Origin: Flavobacteriales bacterium | Lineage (GTDB): Bacteria > Bacteroidota > Bacteroidia > Flavobacteriales_D > Crocinitomicaceae | Direction of reading: 5' to 3' | NCBI GenBank assembly: GCA_015665275.1 | Contig: JADFAL010000027.1 | Location: 1 to 47,918, forward strand | Length of the DNA: 47,918 nucleotides | Shown: positions 28,957-39,900 of the stretch, piece after piece | Layout of the letters: each line of letters starts with the position of its first letter | How positions within the stretch are numbered: the stretch's first letter is position 1 | The notes under the pieces: generated by a model | Database searches by the model: none | Told to the model about the DNA's origin: nothing | The model's input: the letters and a program-made list of their open reading frames with translations, nothing else | Translations under genes and position numbers: made by a program

Positions 28957-28960
28957 CCAT

Positions 28961-29005
28961 CAACCTTTCACCTTCAACTTTCCACCTTTAGCCTTCTGCT
29001 TCCGC
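28961..29005. repeat. Dispersed intergenic repeat, copy B (C/T-rich)
   Basis: CAACCTTTCACC, CAACTTTCCACC and TTTAGCCTTCTGCTTCC follow each other. Closely related phrases occur in copies A (25989) and C (29519). It directly abuts the stop of the DUF2452 gene. Confidence 0.55.
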
Positions 29006-29458
29006 TTAAAACTCAAACTCGTCATTCTTCTCCAGAATCTCCCAAGTATGATCCGCTAGTAAACGCACTGTTGCTACAAATTCAAAACTCTTTTTAGATC
29101 TTCCCCATTGATCAGGCGCAATTAACGACAAGAGAAAACTCTTATTCTCCTTCTCGTATAGATGATACACATGGTTGATTAAAGGCTCAAACCGCATTTC
29201 TGCTCCATAAATGATTTCAGAAATCACCTTTCGATCCTGCAACGCTTTGGCTTGATCCGCCAATAACTGCATTTGCTCTCTAATTTGGTCTAGTTGCATA
29301 TCGGTCTGATGTTCCATCGCAGCAATCGCTCTCCCTTTCACCTTTCCTTGATCCTCGGGTTTCACAACAGCCGAACCTGCATGATGACCGTATTCTAAGG
29401 AATGAGGTGTCTCAGTAACCTTGTCGGGATCAATTGGATTTTCAAATTCTTCAGACAT
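29006..29458 (-). CDS. DUF2452 domain protein
   Basis: This is a 150-residue cytoplasmic protein. The start at 29458 (MSEEFENPIDPDKV) is chosen because the upstream extension to 29560 is translated from the C/T-rich repeat. The DUF2452 pattern is visible: PHSLEYGHHAGSAVVKPEDQ, a central helix (MQLDQIREQMQLLADQAKAL), FEPLINHVYHLYEKEN and SLIAPDQWG. The family is shared with eukaryotes (human C1orf50) and has no assigned function. The gene is bracketed by repeat copies B and C. Confidence 0.85.
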   Translation of the reverse strand: MSEEFENPIDPDKVTETPHSLEYGHHAGSAVVKPEDQGKVKGRAIAAMEHQTDMQLDQIREQMQLLADQAKALQDRKVISEIIYGAEMRFEPLINHVYHLYEKENKSFLLSLIAPDQWGRSKKSFEFVATVRLLADHTWEILEKNDEFEF

Positions 29459-29518
29459 ATCCCAAAGATACGAAAGAACAACGGCTAATCCATATCTCCC
29501 TAATAAAAGACAAACAGC

Positions 29519-29640
29519 TTTCCGCTGTCCACCTTCCACCTTCCACCTTCCACTTTCCACCTCCCACCATTAACTCATAACTCCAATTCATAATTCATAA
29601 TTCAACATTCATAATTCCTTATCCCTAATTCCTATCTTCA
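29519..29640. repeat. Dispersed intergenic repeat, copy C (CCACCTT units, then TTCATAATT units)
   Basis: At least three CCACCTT/CCACTTT units run in tandem (29529-29562). They are followed by TTCATAATTCATAATTC and a further TTCATAATT (29587-29616). The arrangement is the same as in copy A but longer. No gene is seen here. Confidence 0.6.
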
Positions 29641-29645
29641 CGGCG

Positions 29646-31826
29646 ATGAAAAAAACGCTAATTCCAGAAAATCTGCAGGTAGTAGTTTTCGCAATGGTTG
29701 TGTTACTGCTGTATGTTGTAGCATTAATCTATCCGGACAATTGGTGGGGACTGCATTATCCCGCATTTCTTAGTAGTGGTAGGGGATGGCTGATCGTTCT
29801 TTTGGCAATTGGATTCACTTTGTTTGGTCAGAAATATAGCTTTTGGGAAGATTTGTCCGGTAAAAATATTGGAGGAAACCGTTGGATTTGGACAATTGCT
29901 TTAACAATTATCGCAGGCATATTCTTTTATCAAATGCCCATTTTTAAGGATGTTTATGGTGACGCCTTAAGTATTATTGACTATCCGGAGTATGTTATTC
30001 AGGAGTTCGATGAGCGCAATATCCCTATACTTTTCAGTTTTGATTTCACGAACCTCAAGATAGGTACGGATACAACTTTGGCAATAGTTGTATGGCTTTC
30101 ATATGTGAGAGAGATAAGTCTGCAGGAGTCGTTTCAATTGGTAGGCGTTATTTCTGGAATGGGTTATGTCTTTTTCATGTTGGCTACGGTGTATCGTTTG
30201 GCAAAAGACAGCCAACAAAGGCTTCTGTTTACTTTCGTTGTACTGGGGAGTCCATTGGTTTTAGTTTTCTGCGGACATATAGAGATTTACGCGCCAGTCC
30301 TTTTTATGCTCTCAGTATTTTGGTACACATTGATTCGATTCATGGAAAAGCCAAGTTGGATTTCTGCGCTAATCGTCTTTCTTGTGTGTTTGTTGAATAT
30401 GAAATTTCACATTACTGGAGCCTTGACTTTATTGATTTTTAGTGTAGCTGCGATCGTTGCTATTGGGAAATCAAAAGGCAAGGATTTCAAATGGAGGAAC
30501 CTCGGGGGAGTTGTCTTGACAGTTTTTATGGCAGGGGGCTTTATGGTGTACGCGTTTATTACCAAAAGTATTTTTGCAACAAGGAAATATGATGTAGATA
30601 ATTTAACCGACGCCATTTTTCTTCCCATAAAAGCTGCCGAACCCGCACCGTATGATCGCTACAACCTTTTTAGTTGGAATCACCTTTTTGATTATTTCAA
30701 TATGTCGTTTCTATGGTCGGCAATTGCATTAATTATTATTCTCGTGGCAATTGTGTTCAGGAGAAAATCAACTAACTGGAACAATCCTTTGGTATTGATT
30801 TCAGGTCTTGGTTTCATATTCTACCTGATGGTATTCTTTGTCTTTAATCCGCTTTTGGGAATGCCTACAGATTGGGATATTATGAGTATTCCTGCAGTAG
30901 CTTTAATGTTTTTCGCTGTTGCCATTGTAATAAACTCTTCTTCTGAAGAAAAAGATAGTAGAACCCATGCTTCTTTTTTGATTGGCCCCGCTATTGGTTT
31001 GTTTCTCATTGGTTTAACAGGGGTCTTTGTCAATGCAAATCAAGATCCTTTCGCAAATAGGGTAATTACCATTGGTAAATACAGCTACAAAACCTATTGG
31101 ATTGGTTCCATTACTCCAATTCGAAATGGGATAGCGCTCAAGGATACTGAAGATCAATATGAAGAACTCAATAAAGCAATATTAGAACTTGAGCCATTCA
31201 GTATTCCCGGTAATGATATACAGTATGCCGCAATCCTAAATAAAATGGGGAATTACTATGAACAAGTCAAGAGAGATACCACGGAGGCACACCGTTTCTA
31301 TGTGAAGTCAGAATCGTACGAAAGGTTTCTTTTACCGAACATGTACGACATAACCCGTACATATCTTTACGCCGGTGATCACAACAATGCAATGGCTCGA
31401 GTTGAAAACTTAATATATAACGGTTATCCAAGTGATGTAGAGGCGATCAACATCGCAATGGAAATTGCGAAAAAGATAGAAGATAAGGATGCTTTAATGT
31501 ACTATTCGTATGAATTACTGCGTGTCAAACCAGATGAAGTAAGTATTATTTTTGACTTGACCGTTGAACATTTTGTAAGGCGCAACTTCGCAGAGGCGCA
31601 ACGCTTAGCTTCTATTTTGATTCAGTATAAGCATCCGAATGAAGTAAAATCGCTCCGAATGGGGGTCCACATTTCGCTGGAGGCAGAAGATTACGCAGCT
31701 TCGGCTGAATATTGCAAGCAGTTATTGCAAATTAAACCTGAAGATACTTTTATTCAGAAGGTTCTTCATTTGTTGAATACTGCTGAAGATAAATCAAGCA
31801 TTAAAAACTTGTTCCGTCAATCATAA
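29646..31826 (+). CDS. Multi-pass membrane protein with C-terminal TPR-like region (GT-C-like)
   Basis: This 726-residue protein has about 11-12 hydrophobic segments in residues 10-460 with short acidic loops (for example FKDVYGDALSIIDYPEY at about 100-116). This layout recalls GT-C glycosyltransferases and related membrane proteins. Residues about 490-726 are soluble and repeat-like (NKMGNYYEQVKRDTTEAHRF, YLYAGDHNNAMARVENLI, YAASAEYCKQLLQIKPEDTF), typical of TPR repeats. It may add sugars to lipid-linked or secreted substrates, but the catalytic residues are not certain. Confidence 0.75.
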   Translation: MKKTLIPENLQVVVFAMVVLLLYVVALIYPDNWWGLHYPAFLSSGRGWLIVLLAIGFTLFGQKYSFWEDLSGKNIGGNRWIWTIALTIIAGIFFYQMPIFKDVYGDALSIIDYPEYVIQEFDERNIPILFSFDFTNLKIGTDTTLAIVVWLSYVREISLQESFQLVGVISGMGYVFFMLATVYRLAKDSQQRLLFTFVVLGSPLVLVFCGHIEIYAPVLFMLSVFWYTLIRFMEKPSWISALIVFLVCLLNMKFHITGALTLLIFSVAAIVAIGKSKGKDFKWRNLGGVVLTVFMAGGFMVYAFITKSIFATRKYDVDNLTDAIFLPIKAAEPAPYDRYNLFSWNHLFDYFNMSFLWSAIALIIILVAIVFRRKSTNWNNPLVLISGLGFIFYLMVFFVFNPLLGMPTDWDIMSIPAVALMFFAVAIVINSSSEEKDSRTHASFLIGPAIGLFLIGLTGVFVNANQDPFANRVITIGKYSYKTYWIGSITPIRNGIALKDTEDQYEELNKAILELEPFSIPGNDIQYAAILNKMGNYYEQVKRDTTEAHRFYVKSESYERFLLPNMYDITRTYLYAGDHNNAMARVENLIYNGYPSDVEAINIAMEIAKKIEDKDALMYYSYELLRVKPDEVSIIFDLTVEHFVRRNFAEAQRLASILIQYKHPNEVKSLRMGVHISLEAEDYAASAEYCKQLLQIKPEDTFIQKVLHLLNTAEDKSSIKNLFRQS

Positions 31827-31866
31827 TGTGAAGCTTTCGCATGTTTCGATAGATTCCCGATTTCAC

Positions 31867-31898
31867 TTTTTTTAACAAGTTTAAAATGCCTACCTTCG
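31867..31898 (+). promoter_or_regulatory. Probable Bacteroidota-type promoter for the surface-protein operon
   Basis: A T-rich -33 region (31867-31873) and TACCTTCG (31891-31898, one mismatch to TAnnTTTG) are suitably spaced. They lie 41 bases before the ATG of the tail-fiber-like gene. Confidence 0.45.
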
Positions 31899-31938
31899 GG
31901 CTTGTAAATTTACAATACCTCTATCTAAATTACTCAAA

Positions 31939-33915
31939 ATGAAATTACTTTCTAAAGTAGCTTTGAGCGCTTTTACTATCCTTTGTCTAGGTGCTAGTAC
32001 AAACGCTCAAATCAATAACGAAACTCAGGGTACTGGTTCCGGTGCAAGTATGACAACAGGTGACTATAATACCTTTTACGGAGATTCTTCGGGAACGTCG
32101 AATACATCAGGCTTAAATAACACCTTTATTGGTGAAAACGCTGGTCAAGGTAATACCACAGCATATGATAATACTTTTATCGGTCAGGATGCCGGTAGAA
32201 CCAATACAACTGGAACCGATAACGTGTACATCGGTAAATTAGCTGGAGCCAAAAGTACATCAACTGATAACGTGTTTATTGGTACAGAAGCAGGACAGAA
32301 TAATACAACTGGTTCTGACAATACCTTTATTGGAGAAGAAGCTGGTGAGAACAACATTGATGGTCGTGACAATACATTCCTTGGTGAGGATGCCGGATTC
32401 AATAACCTCGGTACTGCCGGAGGGATTTATGGTGGTTGGGAAGGAGACGACAATACCTTTATCGGAAGTACGGCTGGACGCTCAAACACCCATGGAGGTC
32501 GCAATACTTTCGTGGGAAATGAGGCAGGATATGATAACACTGTCGGATGGTGGAATACTTTTGTAGGAGATTCTGCCGGAATAGATAATGGAGTCGGTAT
32601 TTGTAATACTTTTTTAGGGCACGGAGCTGGAGCAGCAACTGAGCATGCAGATTACAACACATTCGTTGGGAACTACGCTGGCTGGGATAACAACCGAACA
32701 AACGTTACCACTAACGCTAACAGAAATACCTACCTTGGTGCGAACGCAGGATTCTCAAATCGTATTGGAGAAGACAACGTTGTGATTGGGGCCTTTGCAG
32801 ACTTCAGCAGCACGAGTAGAAGCCGCTGTATTGTAGTTGGTGCTGGAGGCTCTGCCTATGCTAATGCAACTACGAATGGTGGTTTCTCTATGGCAGACAA
32901 CAATGATGTCATTGTAATTGGTCATGCTGCCGAAAATAGCGGTCAATATGGTATTTACCTCGGGCACTTTGGAGACAATAATGGTATTTATACCGTCAGT
33001 ATGGGATATAACAACTTCACTGAGAATGCTGGAGACTATGGAGTTCAAATGGGAGCCTTAAGTTATATGTCGGAAGACAGGAGTGTCAGTGTCGGGTATT
33101 TTGATTCCATTACGGGGGCTGGTTCATCAGCTCTGGGCTCTGAAATATCGATATTAGGAGATTCTTCTGTTGGAATTGGAACTACTACAAGAATTACTGG
33201 AAATTATGCAGTTGGTATTGGATTAGCTTCTAGCGTAACGGCAGATCATGGTATCGCCATTGGCGATGGGGCAACTGTTACTGGATTAAACTCAATTGCA
33301 ATTGGTCAAGGAACGAACGTCTCTGCTTCAAACGAAATATTTATAGGTAACGCAGCTTCTACATCGATTGGAGGCACAGTTAACTGGACCGCCACTTCAG
33401 ATGGTCGATTTAAAACAAATGTTCAATCGAATGTTCCGGGATTGGATTTCATCAATAAGTTGGCCCCAGTTACGTATAACTTCGATGTCAATAAACTGAA
33501 TAGTTTTAATGGAACAGATGGATTGGATGCAGCTGATAAATCAGAAGGAACCTATTCAGGATTCATCGCTCAAGATGTTCAGAAAGTAGCAGAAGAATTA
33601 GGCTACGATTTCTCAGGAGTAAAAGTGCCAGAGAACGCTGAAGATGAAATGTACGGATTGCGTTATGCAGAATTCGTAGTTCCATTGGTGAAAGCTACGC
33701 AAGAATTGGATGCGAAGATTGCAGCGCAAGATGTTCAAATAGAGAAACAACAAGAAATTCTTGCAGCACAGCAAGATTTGATGCAGAAATACGGCGCACA
33801 GTTAGAGGAATATAACGCAGCCGTTGAGTCTTTAAAAGCTGAAATTGAAGCATTAGAAGTGGAAGTGAAAACTCAAAGCACTGGGTTCTCAGCATTCACA
33901 AAAGAGAATAAGTAA
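31939..33915 (+). CDS. Tail-fiber-type surface protein with S74 (endosialidase-type) chaperone domain
   Basis: This 658-residue exported protein has a signal peptide (ALSAFTILCLGASTNAQ). About 13 repeats of about 17 residues follow (pattern NTFIG-x2-AG-x2-NTTG-x-D), and then YadA-head-like AIG repeats (IAIGDGATVTGLNSIAIGQG). A Peptidase_S74 intramolecular chaperone domain starts at SDGRFKTNV (about 491), with FIAQDVQKVAEELG and YAEFVVPLVKATQELD. A coiled coil ends the protein (about 595-650). S74 domains drive trimerisation and then cleave themselves off. There is no T9SS domain. It lies 18 bases upstream of the giant HYR gene. Confidence 0.88.
   Translation: MKLLSKVALSAFTILCLGASTNAQINNETQGTGSGASMTTGDYNTFYGDSSGTSNTSGLNNTFIGENAGQGNTTAYDNTFIGQDAGRTNTTGTDNVYIGKLAGAKSTSTDNVFIGTEAGQNNTTGSDNTFIGEEAGENNIDGRDNTFLGEDAGFNNLGTAGGIYGGWEGDDNTFIGSTAGRSNTHGGRNTFVGNEAGYDNTVGWWNTFVGDSAGIDNGVGICNTFLGHGAGAATEHADYNTFVGNYAGWDNNRTNVTTNANRNTYLGANAGFSNRIGEDNVVIGAFADFSSTSRSRCIVVGAGGSAYANATTNGGFSMADNNDVIVIGHAAENSGQYGIYLGHFGDNNGIYTVSMGYNNFTENAGDYGVQMGALSYMSEDRSVSVGYFDSITGAGSSALGSEISILGDSSVGIGTTTRITGNYAVGIGLASSVTADHGIAIGDGATVTGLNSIAIGQGTNVSASNEIFIGNAASTSIGGTVNWTATSDGRFKTNVQSNVPGLDFINKLAPVTYNFDVNKLNSFNGTDGLDAADKSEGTYSGFIAQDVQKVAEELGYDFSGVKVPENAEDEMYGLRYAEFVVPLVKATQELDAKIAAQDVQIEKQQEILAAQQDLMQKYGAQLEEYNAAVESLKAEIEALEVEVKTQSTGFSAFTKENK
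32068..32775 (+). repeat. ~51-bp tandem coding repeats in the tail-fiber-type gene
   Basis: About 13 units encode N-T-F-I-G-x2-A-G-x2-N-T-T-G-x-D. Two units carry insertions (about 32410-32450 and 32700-32730). The DNA has diverged, so recombination between units should be limited. Confidence 0.75.
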
Positions 33916-33933
33916 CCCTTAAATCATTTACTT

Positions 33934-36900
33934 ATGAAATGTAAATTGATGACGGGGGCATCCTTAGGATGCGCATTGTTGCTTTCCGCTGCTTCATTTG
34001 GGCAGTTGTCAATATCCAATGCGGAAACTCTCGTAAATAACACAACAACGAGTGCACAGCAGCACCCGGCGGTATCTCAAGATACGTCTGGTCGCTATGT
34101 AGTTGTTTGGGAAAGCGAACTGCAAGACGGTGATGGTTTCGGAATTTATGCCGAAATCTACAATGCCGATCATACAGTTCGTGTTCCGGAATTTCAAATT
34201 AACACGAACGATCAAACGGACGATCAACGTCACCCAGATGTTGACATGGATGTAAATGGGAACTTCTGTGTCGTTTGGCAGTCCAATGAAGATGACGTTC
34301 TAAGCGATCAAGAATGGGATGTGTATCGTAAGATTTACGACATCGACGGAACCGTTATTGCAACCCGGTCTCGCGTAAACTCAACAACTTCACGAAACCA
34401 GCAACGACCTTCAGTAGCAATGAATGAAAACTATGTGGTTGTTGCTTATATGTCGCAGTTTGGACAAGACGCATACAGTGTTCGAGGTCGATTTTACGAT
34501 GCCACCACGGGTGCTGCATTGCAATCGCCTTTCGATGTTATGGCAAACGCTGCTGATCACGTGGCACATGTTGATGTGTCCATTGATGATCAGGGACAGG
34601 CGCTATTTGTATGGCAAGCGGACAATTTGGATGGTGACCGAAAGGGAGTTTTTGCCTCTGGATATGAACAGCCAAATACGCAGGTGTTTGCGGAAGTACA
34701 GGTTAATACAACAACAGCAGGGAACCAGCAGGAACCTGCTGTAGCAGCTGACTCGGCAGGTAATGCAATGGTGGTTTGGTCGTCGTTTGGACAAGACGGA
34801 GATCACTACGGTATATACAGTCGTTTGATGAACACGTCAGGTACGTTTTCAGGTTCAGAGGTACAAGTAAATTCCACATCAGCAGATTCTCAGGATCATG
34901 CCCGAGTAGAAGCTTCTCGACAAGGAACGAGATTCGTTGTTACATGGACAGACGAAACAGCAGCAGGCGATGGTAATTGGGGAGTCATGGCGCGTCATTA
35001 TGAGGCAGGTGCCTTTCAGGGGTCGGATTCCTTAATAAACGCGACAACGAGTGGAAGGCAGATGTTATCAGATGTTTCCGTTGGTAGCGACAGTTATGAT
35101 GCCATTATTGCATGGCAAGGAGGGAACAGAAAAGGAACTTCAAGTGGATCAGATACCGACGACTTCGGTGTATACGTAGCAGCGGCAGCACTTGCCGATA
35201 ATACACCTCCAAATGCGGTATGCCAGAATATTACGGTGTATTTAGACGGAACCGGAAACACGACGATCACAGCAACGGATGTTGACGGTGGAAGTACAGA
35301 TAACGTTGGAATCGTAAGCTATTCTGTAAGTACCAGTTCATTTACATGTGCTGATATTGGAACGAATTCGGTCGTCCTAATTGTAGCTGATGCCGCTGGA
35401 AATAGTGCCGCCTGTGGAGCTATTGTAACTGTTTTGGATACAGTTACACCTACCGCAGTGTGCCAAAATTTGACAGCCTACCTTGATGGTGCTGGAAATG
35501 CTACAATTACTACAGGGGATGTAGATAATGGAAGTTCGGATAACTGTTCAGTTAGTAGTTTGGCAATTTCTCAATCGGCATTTACATGTGCAGATGTTGG
35601 AGCCAATTCAGTTACACTAACAGTTACAGATCCTTCAGGTAATATTGGTACGTGTACAGCAACAGTAACTATTATTGATTCTGTAACTCCTGCGGCTGCT
35701 TGTCAGAACATAACAGTGTATCTGGATGGAACTGGTAACGCAACGATTACAGGAGCAGATTTAGACAACGGGTCAACTGACAACTGTAGTGGAACACTAA
35801 CTTATACACCTTCTCAATCATCGTTTACATGTGCTGACATCGGAGCCAATTTGGTGACTTTAACTGTAACGGATCCAGGAGGGAATAGCTCAGCATGTTC
35901 TTCTACGGTAACAGTAATTGACTCTGTAACTCCGACAGTAGTTTGTCAGGACATCACAGTGTATCTGGATGGAGCAGGGAATGCTAGTATTACTTCGGCA
36001 GATGTTGATGGAGGATCATCAGACAATTGTGGAACGCCAACATTGGGAATCGATATTTCATCATTCACATGTGCGAATATCGGTCCGAACACAGTGACTT
36101 TAACTGCGACGGACGGATCAGGAAATATAGGTTCATGTACTGCAATGGTTACTATTGTTGATTCAGTTACGCCAACTGCAGTTTGTCAAGACTTGACCGT
36201 GTATTTGGACGGTGCTGGAAATGCAACGATTACTACTGGAGATGTTGACAACGGAAGTTCTGACAACTGTTCTATCGCAGGATTGTCTCTTTCTCAGTCT
36301 AGCTTCACATGTGCAAACGTTGGAGCAAACACCGTAACGCTTTCCGTAACAGATGGATCCGGTAACATTGGAACATGTACCTCGACTGTAACAGTAATTG
36401 ATTCAGTGACACCGACTGCATCTTGTCAGAACTTGACAGTATATCTGGATGGAGCGGGTAATGCGACAATCACGTCGGGTGATGTAGACAATGGAAGCTC
36501 AGACAATTGTTCTATTGCTTCATATGCACTGTCTCAGTTATCATTTACATGTGCTGACATTGGAGCAAATACGGTTACTTTAACTGTAACAGATGCTTCA
36601 GGAAATACAGACGCTTGTACATCAACCGTTACAATTATTGATTCAGTAACACCAACAGCGGTTTGTCAGGATATCACAGTATACCTTGATGGAACAGGTA
36701 ATGCTGCAATCACTGCAGCAGATGTTGACGGTGGATCGACAGATAACTGTGGAACTTCAACATTAGGAATTGATGTTTCATCATTCACATGTGCTAACAC
36801 AGGAGCGAATACAGTAACATTGACAGTAACAGACGGAAGTGGAAATGTTGGTTCATGTACGGCAACGGTAACTATCGTTGATTCAGTTACGCCAACGGCG

Positions 36901-39900
36901 GTGTGTCAAGATATTACAGCCTACCTTGATGGAGCAGGAAATGCAACAATCACTGCGGGAGATATTGATGGTGGTTCAACGGACAATTGTGGAACGCCAA
37001 TACTATCAGCTTCTCAAACAGCCTTTACTTGTGCTGATGCTGGAGCTAATACGGTAACACTTACTGTTACAGATGGATCAGGGAATTCATCGGCTTGTAC
37101 GGCAACAGTTACAATCATTGATTCAGTGACACCGGTTGCTGTTTGTCAGGATATCACAGTATACCTGGATGGAACAGGTAACGGCACAATCACTGCTGCA
37201 GATATTGATGCAGGTTCAATAGACAATTGTGGTACACCAACATTATCAGCGTCTCAAACAAGCTTTACATGTGCAGATGCCGGAGCAAATACAGTAACAC
37301 TTACTGTAACCGATGCTTCAGGAAATACAGATGCTTGTACATCAACAATAACGGTTATTGATTCTGTAACACCAACGGCAGTCTGTCAAGATCTTACCGT
37401 ATACCTGGATGGATCAGGTAATGCAACTATTACCGCAGCAGATGTCGACGGAGGTTCTTCCGACAACTGTGGAACGCTAACACTAGGAATTGATGTTTCA
37501 TCGTTTACGTGTGCTAACGTCGGAGCCAATACAGTAACATTAACAGCTACGGATGCTTCAGGAAATGTTGGTTCATGTACAGCAACGGTTACAGTTCTGG
37601 ATACAGTTTCTCCAACCGCAACGTGTCAGGATATCACTGTTTATTTAGATGGAACAGGAAGTGCAACAATCACCGCTGGAGATATCGACGGTGGATCAAC
37701 GGATAACTGTGGAACGCCATCATTGTCAGCTTCCCTTACAAGCTTCACATGTGCAAACATTGGTGCCAATATGGTAACATTGACGGTAACGGATGCTTCA
37801 GGAAACACATCAACATGTACTTCAACAGTAACGGTGGCTGATACAACGTCACCAATGGCTTCTTGTCAAGACTTGACCGTTTACTTAGATGGAACAGGAA
37901 ATGTAACCATCACATCGGGTGATGTAGACAATGGAAGTTCAGACAACTGTTCTATTGCTTCATACGCGCTGTCTCAGTCGTCGTTTGATTGTTCAAATGT
38001 TGGAGCAAATTCAGTGTCATTATCTGTTACGGATGTTAACGGCAATGTAGGATCATGCACATCAACAGTTACGGTAATTGATTCAGTGACTCCAACGGCA
38101 GTTTGTCAGGACATTACAGTATACCTTGATGGTTCAGGGAACGCAACCATTACCGCAGGAGATGTAGACGGTGGATCAACAGATAATTGTGGAACACCTA
38201 CTCTTGGAATTGATATCTCATCATTCACATGTGCTAATATTGGAGCGAACAACGTTACTTTATCCGCTACGGATGCTTCAGGAAATGTTGGTTCGTGTAC
38301 TGCGGTAGTAACAGTTGCAGATACAACTAGCCCTGTGTTACCAACATTGGCAGACGTCAATTCAGAGTGTTCGGTAACGGTAACCGCGCCGACGACAACT
38401 GATAACTGTGCGGGGACAATTAATGGAACAACTACAGACCCTCTGACATATTCTGCAGAAGGTACCTACGTAATCACGTGGACGTTTGATGATGGAAACG
38501 GTAACACAACAACAGCAACGCAAAATGTAATCATTGACGATGTTACAGCACCGGTAGCTCCAACCTTGGCGGATCTTACGGATGAATGTAGTGTGACGGC
38601 AACGGCCCCAACAACCACGGATAACTGTGCTGGAACTGTTACTGGAACAACTACGGATCCATTGACATACAATACCCAAGGAACATTCGTAATCACTTGG
38701 ACTTTTGACGATGGAAATGGAAACGCATCTACGGCAACGCAAAACGTAATCATTAATGATATTACATTGCCAACTGCTTCGAACATTGATACTGCTTTTG
38801 CAGAATGTATTGGAGATGTGGCTGTTGATATTACGTTGGTAGATGACGAGGCCGATAACTGTGCAACACCAACAGTTACTTACGTAGGAGATATTGCTTC
38901 GAACGGCACAGGTTGTGGAGATACAATTACACGTACGTATAATGTAGCAGATGACGCAGGAAACAATATCGATGTAACTCAGATTATTATATTGAATGAT
39001 GTTACACCACCTACGGCTTCGAACCCAGTAACGTTGAACGTAGTTTGTTTGGCAGATGTGCCTACATCTACGGGAGCAACAGCGTGGGTTACGGATGAAG
39101 CAGATAACTGTGGAACACCTGCAGTTGCATGGGTAAGTGACGTTTCTACTAACGGGACAGGATGTAATGATACCATAACGAGAACCTTCAGTGTGACGGA
39201 TGCTTGTGGTAACTCGATTACTGTACAACAGTTGATCATTATTAATGATGATATCTCTCCTGTTGCAGATGTTGCAACGTTGTCAGATATTACTGAAACA
39301 TGTGATGCGATTCCAGCAACGCCAACGGCTACAGATAACTGTGCAGGAACATTGAACGGGGTACCTGATGTTACTTTCCCAATCAGTACAGTTGGAACAA
39401 CAGTTGTTACGTGGACGTACACTGATAACTGTAGTAACACAACAACTCAAACTCAAAACGTAACTGTTACGGGAGTAGATGTTGGAACAACAATGGCTAG
39501 TGACGGTATTACGATGATCGCGACGAACAACAATGCAGGTGTTACTTACCAATGGATTGATTGTGAAACAAACGCACCAGTGGCCGGAGCAACCAATGTT
39601 AACTTCACACCAACGTATGGTAGTGATTTCGCTGTAATTGTTACGGAAAACGGATGTTCAGACACATCGGCATGTGTAAACAGTACGGTTGGATTGACGA
39701 ATATTTCAATTGATGAGTTCAACTTGTTCCCGAACCCTACTACCGGACAGTTTACGGTAAGTTTCGATGGAGAGATCAAGTCGATTGAAATGATTGATGT
39801 GACTGGCCGAATTGTTATGAAAGAAACAACCTTGAACGAAGGAATGGTAGATGCAAGTATACTTGCACCAGGTAAGTACATGGTTCGCTTGACTGCGGAG

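Noticed and set aside
29459-29560. N-terminal extension of the DUF2452 protein from ATG 29560
   Set aside because: It is translated from the C/T-rich repeat and from unrelated sequence; ATG 29458 gives the normal start.
35209-38331. Regular repeats as a possible CRISPR array
   Set aside because: Units are 240 bp, in frame and coding, with no short identical repeats or unique spacers.
38106-39440. Long open frames on the minus strand across the HYR gene
   Set aside because: They are antisense shadows of the repeats with biased composition, have no family features, and overlap a clear 2004-residue gene.
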